Shown here one piece after another: positions 1-6,800 of a DNA stretch of 10,023 nucleotides. Made by a program: the position numbers and the translations under genes. The DNA comes from Phormidesmis priestleyi (lineage in GTDB: Bacteria; Cyanobacteriota; Cyanobacteriia; Phormidesmidales; Phormidesmidaceae), in NCBI GenBank assembly GCA_003242115.1, contig QBMP01000286.1, forward strand, positions 1-10,023, written 5' to 3'. Within the stretch, counting starts at the first letter, position 1, and the number at the start of each line of letters is the position of its first letter. Below the pieces are notes generated by a model. It made no database searches. It had not been told where the DNA came from and saw nothing but the letters and a program-made list of their open reading frames with translations.

Positions 1-99
1 GTCTCTAACTACGTGATCGCACTTCATTTCCTGTCTCGAAAACGTTCGTTTTTGAAGCATCTGTGGCAACGAATCTCTAGGCATACGGGCACGAATTTA

Positions 100-115
100 C
101 GACTTCTGTAAGTCG
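100..115 (-). terminator. Weak hairpin downstream of the HTH gene
   Basis: Arms CGACTT (100-105) and AAGTCG (110-115) enclose a 4-base loop, about 66 bases beyond the stop of the minus-strand HTH gene. The minus strand continues with TAAATTC and not a true U-run, so this is at best a weak terminator. The rest of 1-180 shows no gene: only short ORFs, and a small palindrome AAAACG-TT-CGTTTT at 39-52. Confidence 0.25.
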
Positions 116-180
116 GTTTGTTGTGCTCAAGCCTACCCTTTACCCCTAGTTTCGACTTCGCCAACAGTATCCATTACTAC

Positions 181-474
181 TCAAACCCCATCAACCAACT
201 CTATCTGTAGACGCTTACCCAAAACAGTAGCAGCCCGCTCCAGTGTCTTGAGTGTAATAGAGGTATTGTCAGGATCGAGCAGTCTATCGAGTGAAGTTCG
301 GCTAGTTCTCATCTGCACTGCCATTTGAGACTTGCTCAAGCCGAGGTTGCTCATTTCTTGAGTAACCTGCCACGCTAAGACTCGTTTGATAGCGATTGCG
401 CTGACTTCGGCAAGAATGCCATCTTCTTCCAGTAACTCATCAAGAGCAGAACCAATATGTGGGTTATGAGTCAT
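181..474 (-). CDS. XRE/HigA-like helix-turn-helix antitoxin or regulator (orphan)
   Basis: A 97-residue protein. Residues 45-91 look like an XRE/Cro-type helix-turn-helix: LSKSQMAVQM (first helices), then RTSRTSLDRLL as the recognition region, then the ITLKTLERAATVLGKRL helix typical of small antitoxins of the HigA/addiction-module class. The N-terminal 40 residues are acidic and helical. The ATG start is supported by GAGG seven bases upstream on the minus strand. In related loci the partner is a RelE/HigB-type toxin beside the gene, but neither the 134 bases upstream nor the 180 bases downstream encode one. It may be an orphan antitoxin, a plain regulator, or have its toxin beyond the left edge. 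The fold is clear; the role is inferred. Confidence 0.8.
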   Translation of the reverse strand: MTHNPHIGSALDELLEEDGILAEVSAIAIKRVLAWQVTQEMSNLGLSKSQMAVQMRTSRTSLDRLLDPDNTSITLKTLERAATVLGKRLQIELVDGV

Positions 475-544
475 TGTCTTGCCTCAACTTTATTCTTTCT
501 ATCAAGTGATAGGTCTAAGTTCTGCTTCGGTGTTTTCTGAGTCT

Positions 545-560
545 GATTACTCGATTACTC
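545..560. repeat. Tandem GATTACTC x2, possible operator
   Basis: Two adjacent exact copies of GATTACTC (545-552, 553-560) lie in the 134-base gap upstream of the HTH gene. A small hairpin CCCG-TCAA-CGGG follows at 568-579. The position, just upstream of a DNA-binding protein gene, fits an autoregulatory operator, but this is inference from position only. Confidence 0.35.
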
Positions 561-608
561 ATTTAACCCCGTCAACGGGATGTACGGTCTGATTAAGACG
601 CGATCTGC

Positions 609-1301
609 TCAGCCTTCTTTCTTAACCTTGGGGCTACTACTTTCAAGCACCGCTCTCGTCTCGCCTGTCCATACCCAGTTAGTCCCTTGCCGATGAAGTA
701 CTAGCCCAATCCACTGCCCCAAAGTCCAGATTGGATCGGCTACCTTGCCTGCTATCCTCAATGGCATACTAATCTGCTTTTTGGCTTTGTGAGTCCGCCG
801 GTTGCGACCAATATCGACAAGGAAAGCGTCCTCATCCTTACTAATTAACTTGCCACAGATGAACATCCGATCTGCTGGTGGTACCTCTGGATGAGGCTCA
901 CCGCCTTCAGCGCTGAAGTTGATGAGACTGACGACCTGACTTTCGCTGTGTGGATAGAAGGAGTAGAACCCTTGACGCTGATTGGCCGCTCGTTTAAGCA
1001 AACGCATCGCGGTATGTTGGCCTCTAATCTGGGCGACTTGGAACTCTGCCTTGTCGCCCTTAGTAATGATCACTAAGTCATCTTCTTTTACTTTGAGCGA
1101 ACCCTCGATGCGGGCGAGCGCTTGGTAGAGCTTGCGTCGCCTCTGGTAAGGCTGTTTTTCTTTGCCTTCGGTTCCTTCAGCTTGGGACGGTAGGCGCTCC
1201 TTGTCTTTGGCTGAGGAGAGGTCAAGCTCTGCACTGTTTTCTAGCTCAGCGGCGTCAGGCTTGGACTCATCTGCTGCTTTCTGGCTTTCTAAGCTGTCCA
1301 T
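609..1301 (-). CDS. Hypothetical protein, acidic N-terminus and basic C-terminal domain
   Basis: A 230-residue protein I do not recognise. Residues 1-50 are low complexity and rich in E, D, S and A, probably disordered. Residues 53-70 are strongly basic and helical (QRRRKLYQALARIEGSLK). Residues 73-220 look like a mostly beta domain, with two small-barrel-like stretches (DDLVIITKGDKAEFQVAQIRG and DRMFICGKLISKDEDAFLVD), a basic loop RNRRTHKAKK near 166-175 and a tryptophan-containing end (LGQWIGLVLHRQGTNWVW). No signal peptide or membrane segment. The charge pattern suggests nucleic-acid binding, but no family motif supports a name. The ATG at 1299-1301 has no clear Shine-Dalgarno. It is the first gene of the minus-strand pair with the HTH gene (134 bases apart) and is divergent from parA. 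Confidence 0.7.
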   Translation of the reverse strand: MDSLESQKAADESKPDAAELENSAELDLSSAKDKERLPSQAEGTEGKEKQPYQRRRKLYQALARIEGSLKVKEDDLVIITKGDKAEFQVAQIRGQHTAMRLLKRAANQRQGFYSFYPHSESQVVSLINFSAEGGEPHPEVPPADRMFICGKLISKDEDAFLVDIGRNRRTHKAKKQISMPLRIAGKVADPIWTLGQWIGLVLHRQGTNWVWTGETRAVLESSSPKVKKEG

Positions 1302-1535
1302 AGTTGTGCTGGATTCAAAGTATCGGCGCAGTTAATAGTTATAGCAGCTACCGCTAGTAAGTTATAAGAACACGGCGCAGCGCGAGCTAGCAAAGCTGAT
1401 TTTCCCATGAGAGGGTATGCCGGTAGCTATACTGCCGACGCCTAAGAAATAAACCTACTGATTATTGAAGCTAAAGGGCTTCAGCCGTTAAAAATCAAGA
1501 CATAAGCCGTCGAGAGTATAGCTTGATAACGGACT

Positions 1536-1609
1536 TCCCCTGATTGAGGTGGAGCGCGATCACTTATGGCAACTAGCAATAGTCGCTGCGCTCCATCTCA
1601 ATCAGGGGA
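1536..1609. repeat. Long inverted repeat, 22-bp arms, 30-base spacer
   Basis: Arms 1536-1557 and 1588-1609 are complementary except for one position that can form a G-T pair. The core CTGATTGAGGTGG (1540-1552) recurs in direct orientation at 1670-1682, giving three copies in 145 bases. No U-run follows either arm, so a terminator is unlikely. A partition site, origin element or remnant of a mobile element are all possible. Confidence 0.85.
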
Positions 1610-1669
1610 TACTGCTAGCGTCATAGACAGTCAACGTTGAGGCTGTGAGTTTCTTAGAACCTTGAAGGT

Positions 1670-1682
1670 CTGATTGAGGTGG
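1670..1682 (+). repeat. Third copy of CTGATTGAGGTGG
   Basis: Exact 13-bp direct repeat of the left arm core of the 1536-1609 inverted repeat, 130 bases further on and about 40 bases before the parA promoter/operator zone. Three spaced copies in two orientations suggest a protein-binding site and not a chance hairpin. Confidence 0.7.
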
Positions 1683-1720
1683 CCGAAAAGTTTAGAGAGG
1701 CATATTCTTCTCGTCTATTC

Positions 1721-1775
1721 GTCTGCATATCTGCGTGTATACACGTCTATAAAAATATTCATCTGCGCATCTGCA
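1721..1775 (+). promoter_or_regulatory. parA promoter/operator with direct repeats and palindrome
   Basis: GTCTGCATATCTGC (1721-1734) recurs as ATCTGCGCATCTGC (1761-1774), exactly 40 bases apart. Between them lies the palindrome GTGTATACAC (1735-1744, 12 bp with flanking C/G), followed by TATAAA (1748-1753), a plausible -10 box with no good -35. The same palindrome recurs at 1839-1848 and, with one change, at 2793-2802. Type Ib partition operons carry their centromere/operator just upstream of parA, so this is the best candidate for the RHH-protein binding site. Confidence 0.55.
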
Positions 1776-1805
1776 ATTAGGTTTGCAGTCGCGTTGTACC
1801 GTAAC

Positions 1806-2459
1806 ATGACGGCTATTAATACGGATAGGCGTATCGACGTGTATACACTTGCAATTCTGAATAAGAAGGGCGGCGCTGGGAAAACGCTAGTGGCAACATC
1901 TTTAGGCGTTGCCGCTGCCGACGCTGGGCTAAAGGTTGCGATCGCCGATCTCGACCCCCAAGCGTCAGCCTGTGCCTGGGCAGATGTCAGAGAAGCTGAC
2001 GATTTGGCTGTGATATCAGCGGTTCCTAATAGGTTAGAGAAGGTACAGACTCAGTGCGCTGATGCAGGTATAGATCTTCTGATAGTCGATACCGCGCCTT
2101 CTGCTGACTCTGGCCTTCTCGCAGCGGCTAGGGTAGCCGATTTAGTTTTGATGCCTACTCGGCCAGGATTAGGCGACTTAGCCGCGCTGCGAGACACTTT
2201 GGAACTCATCAATACGGTCAAAGTTCCGAAGGCCGCATTACTGAACTCACCAAAGACGACAGCTCTACGGACTGAATCATCAGCGGCGATCGTCTCGTTA
2301 GGAGTCGAATTGGTGCCTGTAGTGTTTGGTGACAGAGTGGCTTTTCAACATGCCTTCACTTCTGGCCTGGGAGTGTCCGAATATGAACCTAGCGGTAAGG
2401 CAGCAGGTGAACTGAAGCGTTTGTGGAATTGGTTATCTGAATCTATGGAGAGTCGTTAA
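1806..2459 (+). CDS. parA: ParA family partition ATPase (type Ib, small)
   Basis: Deviant Walker-type ATPase that would segregate the plasmid over the nucleoid together with the next gene's product. From ATG 1806 it has 217 residues: Walker A KKGGAGKT at 20-27 with the signature lysine, A' motif DLDPQ at 48-52, Walker B LLIVDTAP at 91-98, and the MPTRPGLGDLAAL segment at 116-128. There is no N-terminal HTH, and its size matches small type Ib ParA proteins such as ParF (about 206). The start is uncertain: ATG 1806 lacks a clear Shine-Dalgarno, while GTG 1839 has AGG nine bases upstream and would give 206 residues beginning YTLAILNKKGGAGKT. The frame also extends up to a TTG at 1674, rejected because it crosses the operator. 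The stop directly abuts the next ATG (TAAATG), implying a coupled operon. Confidence 0.92.
   Translation: MTAINTDRRIDVYTLAILNKKGGAGKTLVATSLGVAAADAGLKVAIADLDPQASACAWADVREADDLAVISAVPNRLEKVQTQCADAGIDLLIVDTAPSADSGLLAAARVADLVLMPTRPGLGDLAALRDTLELINTVKVPKAALLNSPKTTALRTESSAAIVSLGVELVPVVFGDRVAFQHAFTSGLGVSEYEPSGKAAGELKRLWNWLSESMESR
1839..1848. promoter_or_regulatory. GTGTATACAC palindrome, second copy
   Basis: A perfect 10-bp palindrome, the same as at 1735-1744, 104 bases downstream. Its left flank GAC matches the 18-bp site near 2789. It lies at codon 12 of parA as called from 1806, or begins exactly at the alternative GTG start. Binding here could repress transcription or translation of parA. Function is inferred from repetition. 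Confidence 0.5.
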
Positions 2460-2750
2460 ATGTCAGCATCGAAAGGGAGACGTAACGTATTAGACCAGCT
2501 TGGCAAGATTGGCGGCGCTGCTGAGCCTGAACCAGTGGTAGAAACGAAGGAAGAAGGCAAACAGAAGAGCAAGCACGATCGACCCAGCCGGAAGGGTAAG
2601 AAAGCACTCGGTGCTCACTTCGATCCAGTGGTTGTGATGGAGTTAAAAATATTAGCGGCAAAGCAAGATCGAACGCTTCAATCGCTAGTAGGTGAGTCTC
2701 TGAATCTACTGTTCGAGAAGTACGAAATGGACACTATCGCACCTGAGTAG
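2460..2750 (+). CDS. Ribbon-helix-helix partition partner (ParG-like)
   Basis: A 96-residue partner of ParA, probably its centromere-binding protein and operon repressor. The N-terminal 47 residues are flexible and basic (KGRR, KQKSKHDRPSRKGKK). Residues 48-90 fit a ribbon-helix-helix fold: strand ALGAHFD, helix PVVVMELKILAAKQD, turn RTLQ, helix SLVGESLNLLFEKY. This design, a mobile basic tail plus a dimeric RHH domain, is that of ParG of TP228, where the tail stimulates ParA/ParF ATPase; that parallel is inference. The ATG directly follows the parA stop, with GGAGAG about nine bases upstream inside parA. It could also be called a CopG/ParB-like protein. The likely binding sites are the repeats at 1721-1775, 1839-1848 and 2789-2806. 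Confidence 0.8.
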   Translation: MSASKGRRNVLDQLGKIGGAAEPEPVVETKEEGKQKSKHDRPSRKGKKALGAHFDPVVVMELKILAAKQDRTLQSLVGESLNLLFEKYEMDTIAPE

Positions 2751-2788
2751 ATACGTCGGCAAATGTGCGCGTCGGCCATACGGCAATA

Positions 2789-2819
2789 AGACGTGTACAC
2801 ACGTCTGCCTATCTATAAT
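2789..2819 (+). promoter_or_regulatory. Operator palindrome overlapping a TATAAT promoter ahead of higBA
   Basis: AGACGTGT-AC-ACACGTCT (2789-2806) has perfect 8-bp arms and contains GTGTACACAC, one base from the parA palindromes. GTCTGCCTATCTAT (2803-2816) also resembles the repeats at 1721 and 1761. TATAAT (2814-2819) is a consensus -10, and the palindrome covers the place of the -35, a repressor arrangement. Transcription would run into higB at 2930. Confidence 0.55.
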
Positions 2820-2834
2820 TTAACCAAACTATCA

Positions 2835-2933
2835 ATGATCGGAAAACGCCAGCCACCAGCCACCAGCCTGCCATTCAATGTTCTGTGTATGCTATATTGC
2901 GAGTTGCGCACAGCGCATAGAAGTGAGTTATGA
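2835..2933 (+). CDS. Possible 32-residue ORF overlapping higB start
   Basis: ATG 2835 opens a 32-codon frame whose TGA overlaps the higB start as ATGA (2930-2933). It includes the CCAGCC repeat (QPPATS). With TATAAT at 2814-2819, transcription would begin about nine bases before this ATG, leaving almost no leader and no Shine-Dalgarno. Only the 4-base overlap supports it; it may be chance. Confidence 0.2.
   Translation: MIGKRQPPATSLPFNVLCMLYCELRTAHRSEL
2849..2868. repeat. Short tandem repeat CCAGCCA
   Basis: Nearly three copies of the 7-mer CCAGCCA (2849-2855, 2856-2862, 2863-2868) between the operator and higB. Probably slippage or a minor binding array; no known function. Confidence 0.6.
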
Positions 2934-3250
2934 TTAGATCGTTCAAGACTAAAGCTTTAAAGGTCTGGTGGGAAGGCACCCAGGAAGAACCGCCAAAGGA
3001 TAAGGCTATGAAGCTGCCACAGAAGGCAGTTAAGAAGCTAAAAGCGATTCTTAAGTCTTTGAATACTGTTCGCTCCTTTGAGGAGCTGAAGGACACCTTC
3101 TCGGCTAATAGCTATAGCTTCCAGAAATACAAAGAGAGGGGTAGCGACTGGTGGGAAATCAGAGTGAGCGGTAATTATCGACTGTTATTCCACTTCAATT
3201 CAGCAACTGCTGATGTAACCGGAATCGAATACACCGATGAAACTCATTAG
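2930..3250 (+). CDS. higB: HigB-like toxin (RelE/ParE superfamily)
   Basis: A 106-residue protein of the HigB/RelE killer-protein type, an mRNA-cleaving toxin acting on the ribosome in characterised members. The family signature is at both ends: MIRSFK at the N-terminus (HigB proteins usually start MIxSF) and, near the C-terminus, WWEIRVSGNYRLLFHF (74-89) followed by VTGIEYTDETH, matching the usual YxIRVNxxxRIxFxW...xxxDYH pattern. R78, R84 and Y101 fall where RelE-fold toxins carry basic or catalytic residues. The basic helix at 28-44 (KLPQKAVKKLKAILKSL) is also typical. At 106 residues it is slightly longer than the usual 92-100, with extra residues at 12-27. The ATG has only a weak AAGTGAG upstream. 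The antitoxin gene follows after 17 bases, in the toxin-first order normal for higBA. Confidence 0.88.
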   Translation: MIRSFKTKALKVWWEGTQEEPPKDKAMKLPQKAVKKLKAILKSLNTVRSFEELKDTFSANSYSFQKYKERGSDWWEIRVSGNYRLLFHFNSATADVTGIEYTDETH

Positions 3251-3267
3251 TAGCAGGAAAATTGAAG

Positions 3268-3582
3268 ATGACTGAAACACGTTTTAATCATTTGCCACTG
3301 TGCGATCGCCCAATGCCTGCGGCAGAGGTTATCAAAGACATGTATATGGAAGATATGAGCGGTGCTCAGTTGGCTACGGCCATTGATGTCAGCGCTTCCA
3401 CTGTCAGTCGTATGCTCAACGGCAAATCTGCGCTGACACCTGAGCTAGCTATTAAGATTTGCGCTCACATCGGCGGCTCACCGGCTGTACTCATGCGGAT
3501 AGAGACTGAGTATCGACTGGCGATCGCCCAGCTAGAGACGGATACTAGCAAGATCAAACCACGCGAGCTAGTGACTGCCTAG
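3268..3582 (+). CDS. higA: HigA-like antitoxin, XRE helix-turn-helix
   Basis: A 104-residue antitoxin that would bind HigB and repress the operon. The helix-turn-helix is clear at about 31-55: SGAQLATAIDVSASTVSRMLNG, with STVSRML as recognition helix, followed by the HigA-type segment ALTPELAIKICAHIGGSPAVLMRIETEYRL with its TPELA and GGSP motifs. The start is ATG 3268, with AGGA about nine bases upstream. An in-frame TTG two codons earlier (3262) is less likely because it shortens that spacing to three bases. The frame begins 17 bases after the higB stop, so the two are one operon. GCGATCGC appears twice in the gene, showing adaptation to a cyanobacterial host. A terminator-like hairpin follows at 3612. 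Confidence 0.9.
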   Translation: MTETRFNHLPLCDRPMPAAEVIKDMYMEDMSGAQLATAIDVSASTVSRMLNGKSALTPELAIKICAHIGGSPAVLMRIETEYRLAIAQLETDTSKIKPRELVTA

Positions 3583-3611
3583 CTTTCTAACTCTCGATGA
3601 AGCTGAATGCA

Positions 3612-3643
3612 CTCCTAACAATGGTTGGGGGCTTTTCTCTTTG
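3612..3643 (+). terminator. Rho-independent-like terminator after higBA
   Basis: Stem CTCCTAAC (3612-3619) and GTTGGGGG (3624-3631) pair over eight positions, two of them G-T, with a 4-base loop AATG, followed by the T-rich CTTTTCTCTTT. It begins 30 bases after the higA stop, the right place to end a higBA transcript. The wobble pairs make it moderate. Confidence 0.5.
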
Positions 3644-3688
3644 ATCACATGAGGCGGTTGCAGTCCTACGCTAGCCTGACCCAGAAGC

Positions 3689-3730
3689 TGGCCTATGCCA
3701 TCGACTCTGGAGAGACTGAGCCATAGGCCA
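3689..3730. repeat. Inverted repeat, 9-bp arms
   Basis: TGGCCTATG (3689-3697) and CATAGGCCA (3722-3730) are perfect complements, 24 bases apart. They lie at the end of a 25-codon frame (ATG 3649 to TAG 3724-3726) without a ribosome-binding site. No U-run follows closely. Possibly part of the origin/repeat area behind rep, or chance. Confidence 0.4.
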
Positions 3731-3774
3731 ATCTGCTTTTGAGAAACATAAACTGCCCCAAATAGCTGATGAGT

Positions 3775-3816
3775 CTTCTAATGGCTAGCTTCTAATGGCT
3801 AGCTTCTAATGGCTAG
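3775..3816. repeat. Three perfect tandem 14-bp repeats
   Basis: CTTCTAATGGCTAG occurs three times with no gaps and no mismatches (3775-3788, 3789-3802, 3803-3816), ending 46 bases past the rep stop codon at 3862-3864. The rest of 3583-3861 holds the terminator, the 3689-3730 inverted repeat and no gene. Iteron-like origin element, protein-binding site or recent slippage are the options; 14 bp is short for classical iterons. Confidence 0.85.
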
Positions 3817-3861
3817 GAGATGAGGTGATACCCGCGTTGAAGAGTCGCAGCCCTCTTAAAG

Positions 3862-6800
3862 TTAGACCGACCACCCCCACGCCGCCGCGTCGTAGTGGTC
3901 GGGGGCTAGTGGATCGGGTGAATCATCTAATGGAGCCGCAGGCAGATGAACGCCGACCCCAGGCTCACAGTCAGAATTACTGGTTTCAGTGGGTTCTGCT
4001 GTGTCACACCCTTTTCTTGAATGATCAGTAACTAAAAGGGGTGTGCCGCTCTCAGACACCTGCTCCCGGCGTTTTTTTCGCCGCTCTAGAATCTCTATGT
4101 TGAGCGTCCAGGCGATCGCATCAATCTGATAGATTCGCACCCGTCCGCCGTCTTTGCGGTGCTGCTTAGCCTCGCAGGTGATGCCCATCTGCTCTAGTAG
4201 CTGGTTGAGAATTTGGGTCGCTGACATCTCAAGCTTGATAGTGAAATTGAGTGCCGCTTTGATCTGTGGGGCGTAGGCGATCGCGCGTTCTCTGAATTCA
4301 GCCAGCGCCTGAGAATCCCAAACTTTACCGGGCGCTAAATAGGCATCGAGGCCGAGCAGCAGCCGAACGTCACGCTTTAAGGTGACATTGCTGAGATCCC
4401 ACGGGGTATAGCCCTTCTGGGTGAAATTCTTCTGCCACTTCGCCTGTTTCTCAAGCGATCGCACATCCGCCGCTGCCGCCTCTTCAGCATGTAAAAACCC
4501 CTCTAGGTTGAGCAGTTGCCCGCGCCGCCGCCCGTCGTTGTCAAAGCGCACTAGATCAGCGTTAACCTGCTCAACGTTCAGGCAGTAAAAATCAGCGATT
4601 TTCCATTTTTGCAGCGCTAAGCGCTGGGTTTCATCTAACCCGTCTAGCTGGTCTAGTTGCTTAGCCTCTACTGCGGTCAGGTTGGTGGCCATCTCCACTG
4701 CGATCGCGTTCTCCATTTTCAGGTCTTCCCGTGCTGCCTTTAGTAAATTGCGGGCCTGCTCATCGCTGCCAAGCTCGACTCGCTCGATTTGGTGGCCTTC
4801 GTGCATCAGCCGAATTCTTAGCGCCGTGCGCAAGTTCCACATCGAGCGGTTGCGCTCGGCTTCTACCTCTGACCAATATTTGAGATGTGGATCGTTTGCC
4901 CAGTCGTAGCCCGCTAGTCCATCGCTGCCCATCTCAGAGAGGCTAGAACGAATGAGCAGGGTACTGGCCGTGTATTCGCTCTTTTGCCTGAGCAGCTCAC
5001 GCAGCTTTAGAGCGCTACCATCGCGCCCCGCCTTAGAGAAATTCCGGCCATATTTCGCACACCACACCACACGCGGCAAATTCTCACGCACCCGGCCCAG
5101 CGCCTGAGACATATCGGCATCAGTTGAGCTAGCCCCATAGAAAATGCCGTAGACCTTATCAAAGTGATTGCCCTCGATAGATAGCCCGGTGCCAGCGCTG
5201 GGGGAAGTGGTCACCGCTTGCAGGGAGATCGCGCTTAGGTGCCGATCGGGATCTTCCATAAATGCCCGCTCAACTTCGCCGCCGCTGGTTTCTGAGTTCA
5301 CCAGCAAAGACGGTATAGAGCGCGATAGCTCTGCTATCAGCCGGTGAATGCGCTTGCTGCCACGCTTTGAATCGGTGACCACGTAGACCCGCTTACCCGC
5401 CTGTAAGTCTCTCAGCAGCTCGCCAGTGATGGCGCTCGCATCTGATGCCTCAATAAAGCGCACGGGATAGCCGGACGTCTGGTAGTCGTTGCGAATCAGG
5501 AAGGGCCGCGCCCCGTCGCCGCGCAGATGCTGAATGTAGGCGATCGCCTTATTGTCTAAGTCAGCATCTGCGATGATCACCCGCCGCGCCGTCTGCAAAA
5601 GCTCTTTGAATCTGCCGAGCAGCACGGGCCGCTTACCGTCTTTATGGCAGGTTGATGAGGTGAGCAGGTGCCTGAGTACCTGGCAAACTTCATCCAGCAC
5701 CAGGTCGCAGCCGCGAAAGCTATCGGGCGCGATCGCTAGCAGCGAATCAACGCAGGTGCCGAGGCGCAGCGTATAGGCATCGCCCACGATAAACCGCCCG
5801 CCTTGCTTATCCAAATCGCCGCGATAGTTCACCCCGCAGCGCTCGGATAGATTGCGCATGAGGCTGATCCGGTGGCCAGCGAGCAGCGCTTTATCCTTGC
5901 CCGCGATCAGCCCGCCAATCAGGTTGGTTTTGCCGGTGCCTTTAGCGGATGCGATCGCAATGATGCCGGTATCGGGCACTGATTCAGCGCTCAATACTTT
6001 CAGGTCATGGGCCTTCAGTCGGATGGTGGGGGCAACGGTTAGCCGATTGTCTAGCGCCTGCCATAGCTGCCATTCATCAAGTGGTAACGCTGCTTCAATC
6101 GCTTGGTGGAAGGCATCAGCGCCGTGATTCGAGATTAGGTCATCAATGCCTTTACCCTTACCCGGCGACCATCGTACTATTTTAATAGTACAGCCCGCCG
6201 CTGTGAGCAGTTTGCCAAATCGGGAGAGGGCGATCGCTACTTTTTGCCGCGTTTCTGGTTTGTCGTCCTGGTCGAAGGCAAGGTAATGAACGCTCCCAGG
6301 TTGCGCCATTGCCACAACGTCAGGAATTAGATAGGGAGCTATGGGATTGCCGAGCGCATCTTTTGAGCGATAGCCGCTATTGACTCCTGGTAGCGCGACC
6401 GCTGCATAGTCAGCCGTCAGCGCCGCACCTGCTTTCTTAGCGCCTTCTGTCCACAGCCGAGGGGTAGTGATATCGGTTTGTAGCGCCTGCCAGTCAACCG
6501 CGCCGTCGAGAAAAATAGCGCGTGTGCTTTGCTTGGCCGGTGTCTCATATTTGATCAGCTTATCGGGAACGTCCCAGCGATCGCGCGGCTTGACGGGCTT
6601 GAACTGCCCCCATTCCATCTGCTGCCAATCATTGAGTGGGTCTAAGCCGCTAACCCACCATCCGCCTGCTAGAACGTGCTCGTAACGCTTCCGTAGGTTG
6701 ATGACTTTGCCGGTGGCATACTGCGCCGCATGGCCTCCCATGTTTTCTATGGCGGGGCGGGTGAGCAGGTCTACGGCTTCATCGCCTTCGACATAGCGGA

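Larger units (their letters stand above)
1302..1805. other. Non-coding divergent region upstream of parA
   Basis: No convincing gene in this 504-base stretch. An open frame from a TTG at 1674 runs into parA, but it has no ribosome-binding site and covers the promoter/operator repeats, so it is read as non-coding. Contents: a 6-bp-stem hairpin TGAAGC/GCTTCA at 1466-1483, the long inverted repeat at 1536-1609, a further copy of its core at 1670-1682, and the parA control region at 1721-1775. The block probably holds the parA centromere and divergent promoters, possibly also an origin element. Confidence 0.6.

Noticed and set aside
891..1076. 61-codon plus-strand frame inside the 609-1301 gene
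   Set aside because: Overlaps a longer minus-strand gene with better composition; no ribosome-binding site.
1674..1805. Extension of parA by 44 codons to a TTG
   Set aside because: It crosses the direct repeats, the palindrome and the likely -10, has no ribosome-binding site, and ParA proteins of this type start close to the Walker A motif.
2443..2661. Minus-strand frame opposite the RHH gene
   Set aside because: Shadow of the coupled parA/RHH cassette, without start signal or domain.
3649..3726. 25-codon plus-strand frame behind higBA
   Set aside because: No ribosome-binding site, lies after the terminator-like hairpin, and its end is part of an inverted repeat; probably chance.
3825..4031. 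Plus-strand frame over the 3' end of rep
   Set aside because: Antisense shadow of the rep C-terminal tail; low-complexity P/R/T composition and no start signal.
5852..6127. Plus-strand frame opposite the Rep helicase region, and similar frames at 4682, 5552, 6467 and 6803
   Set aside because: All are mirror frames of the well-supported Rep gene, rich in S, R and A as expected for antisense of a GC-rich gene, without domains.
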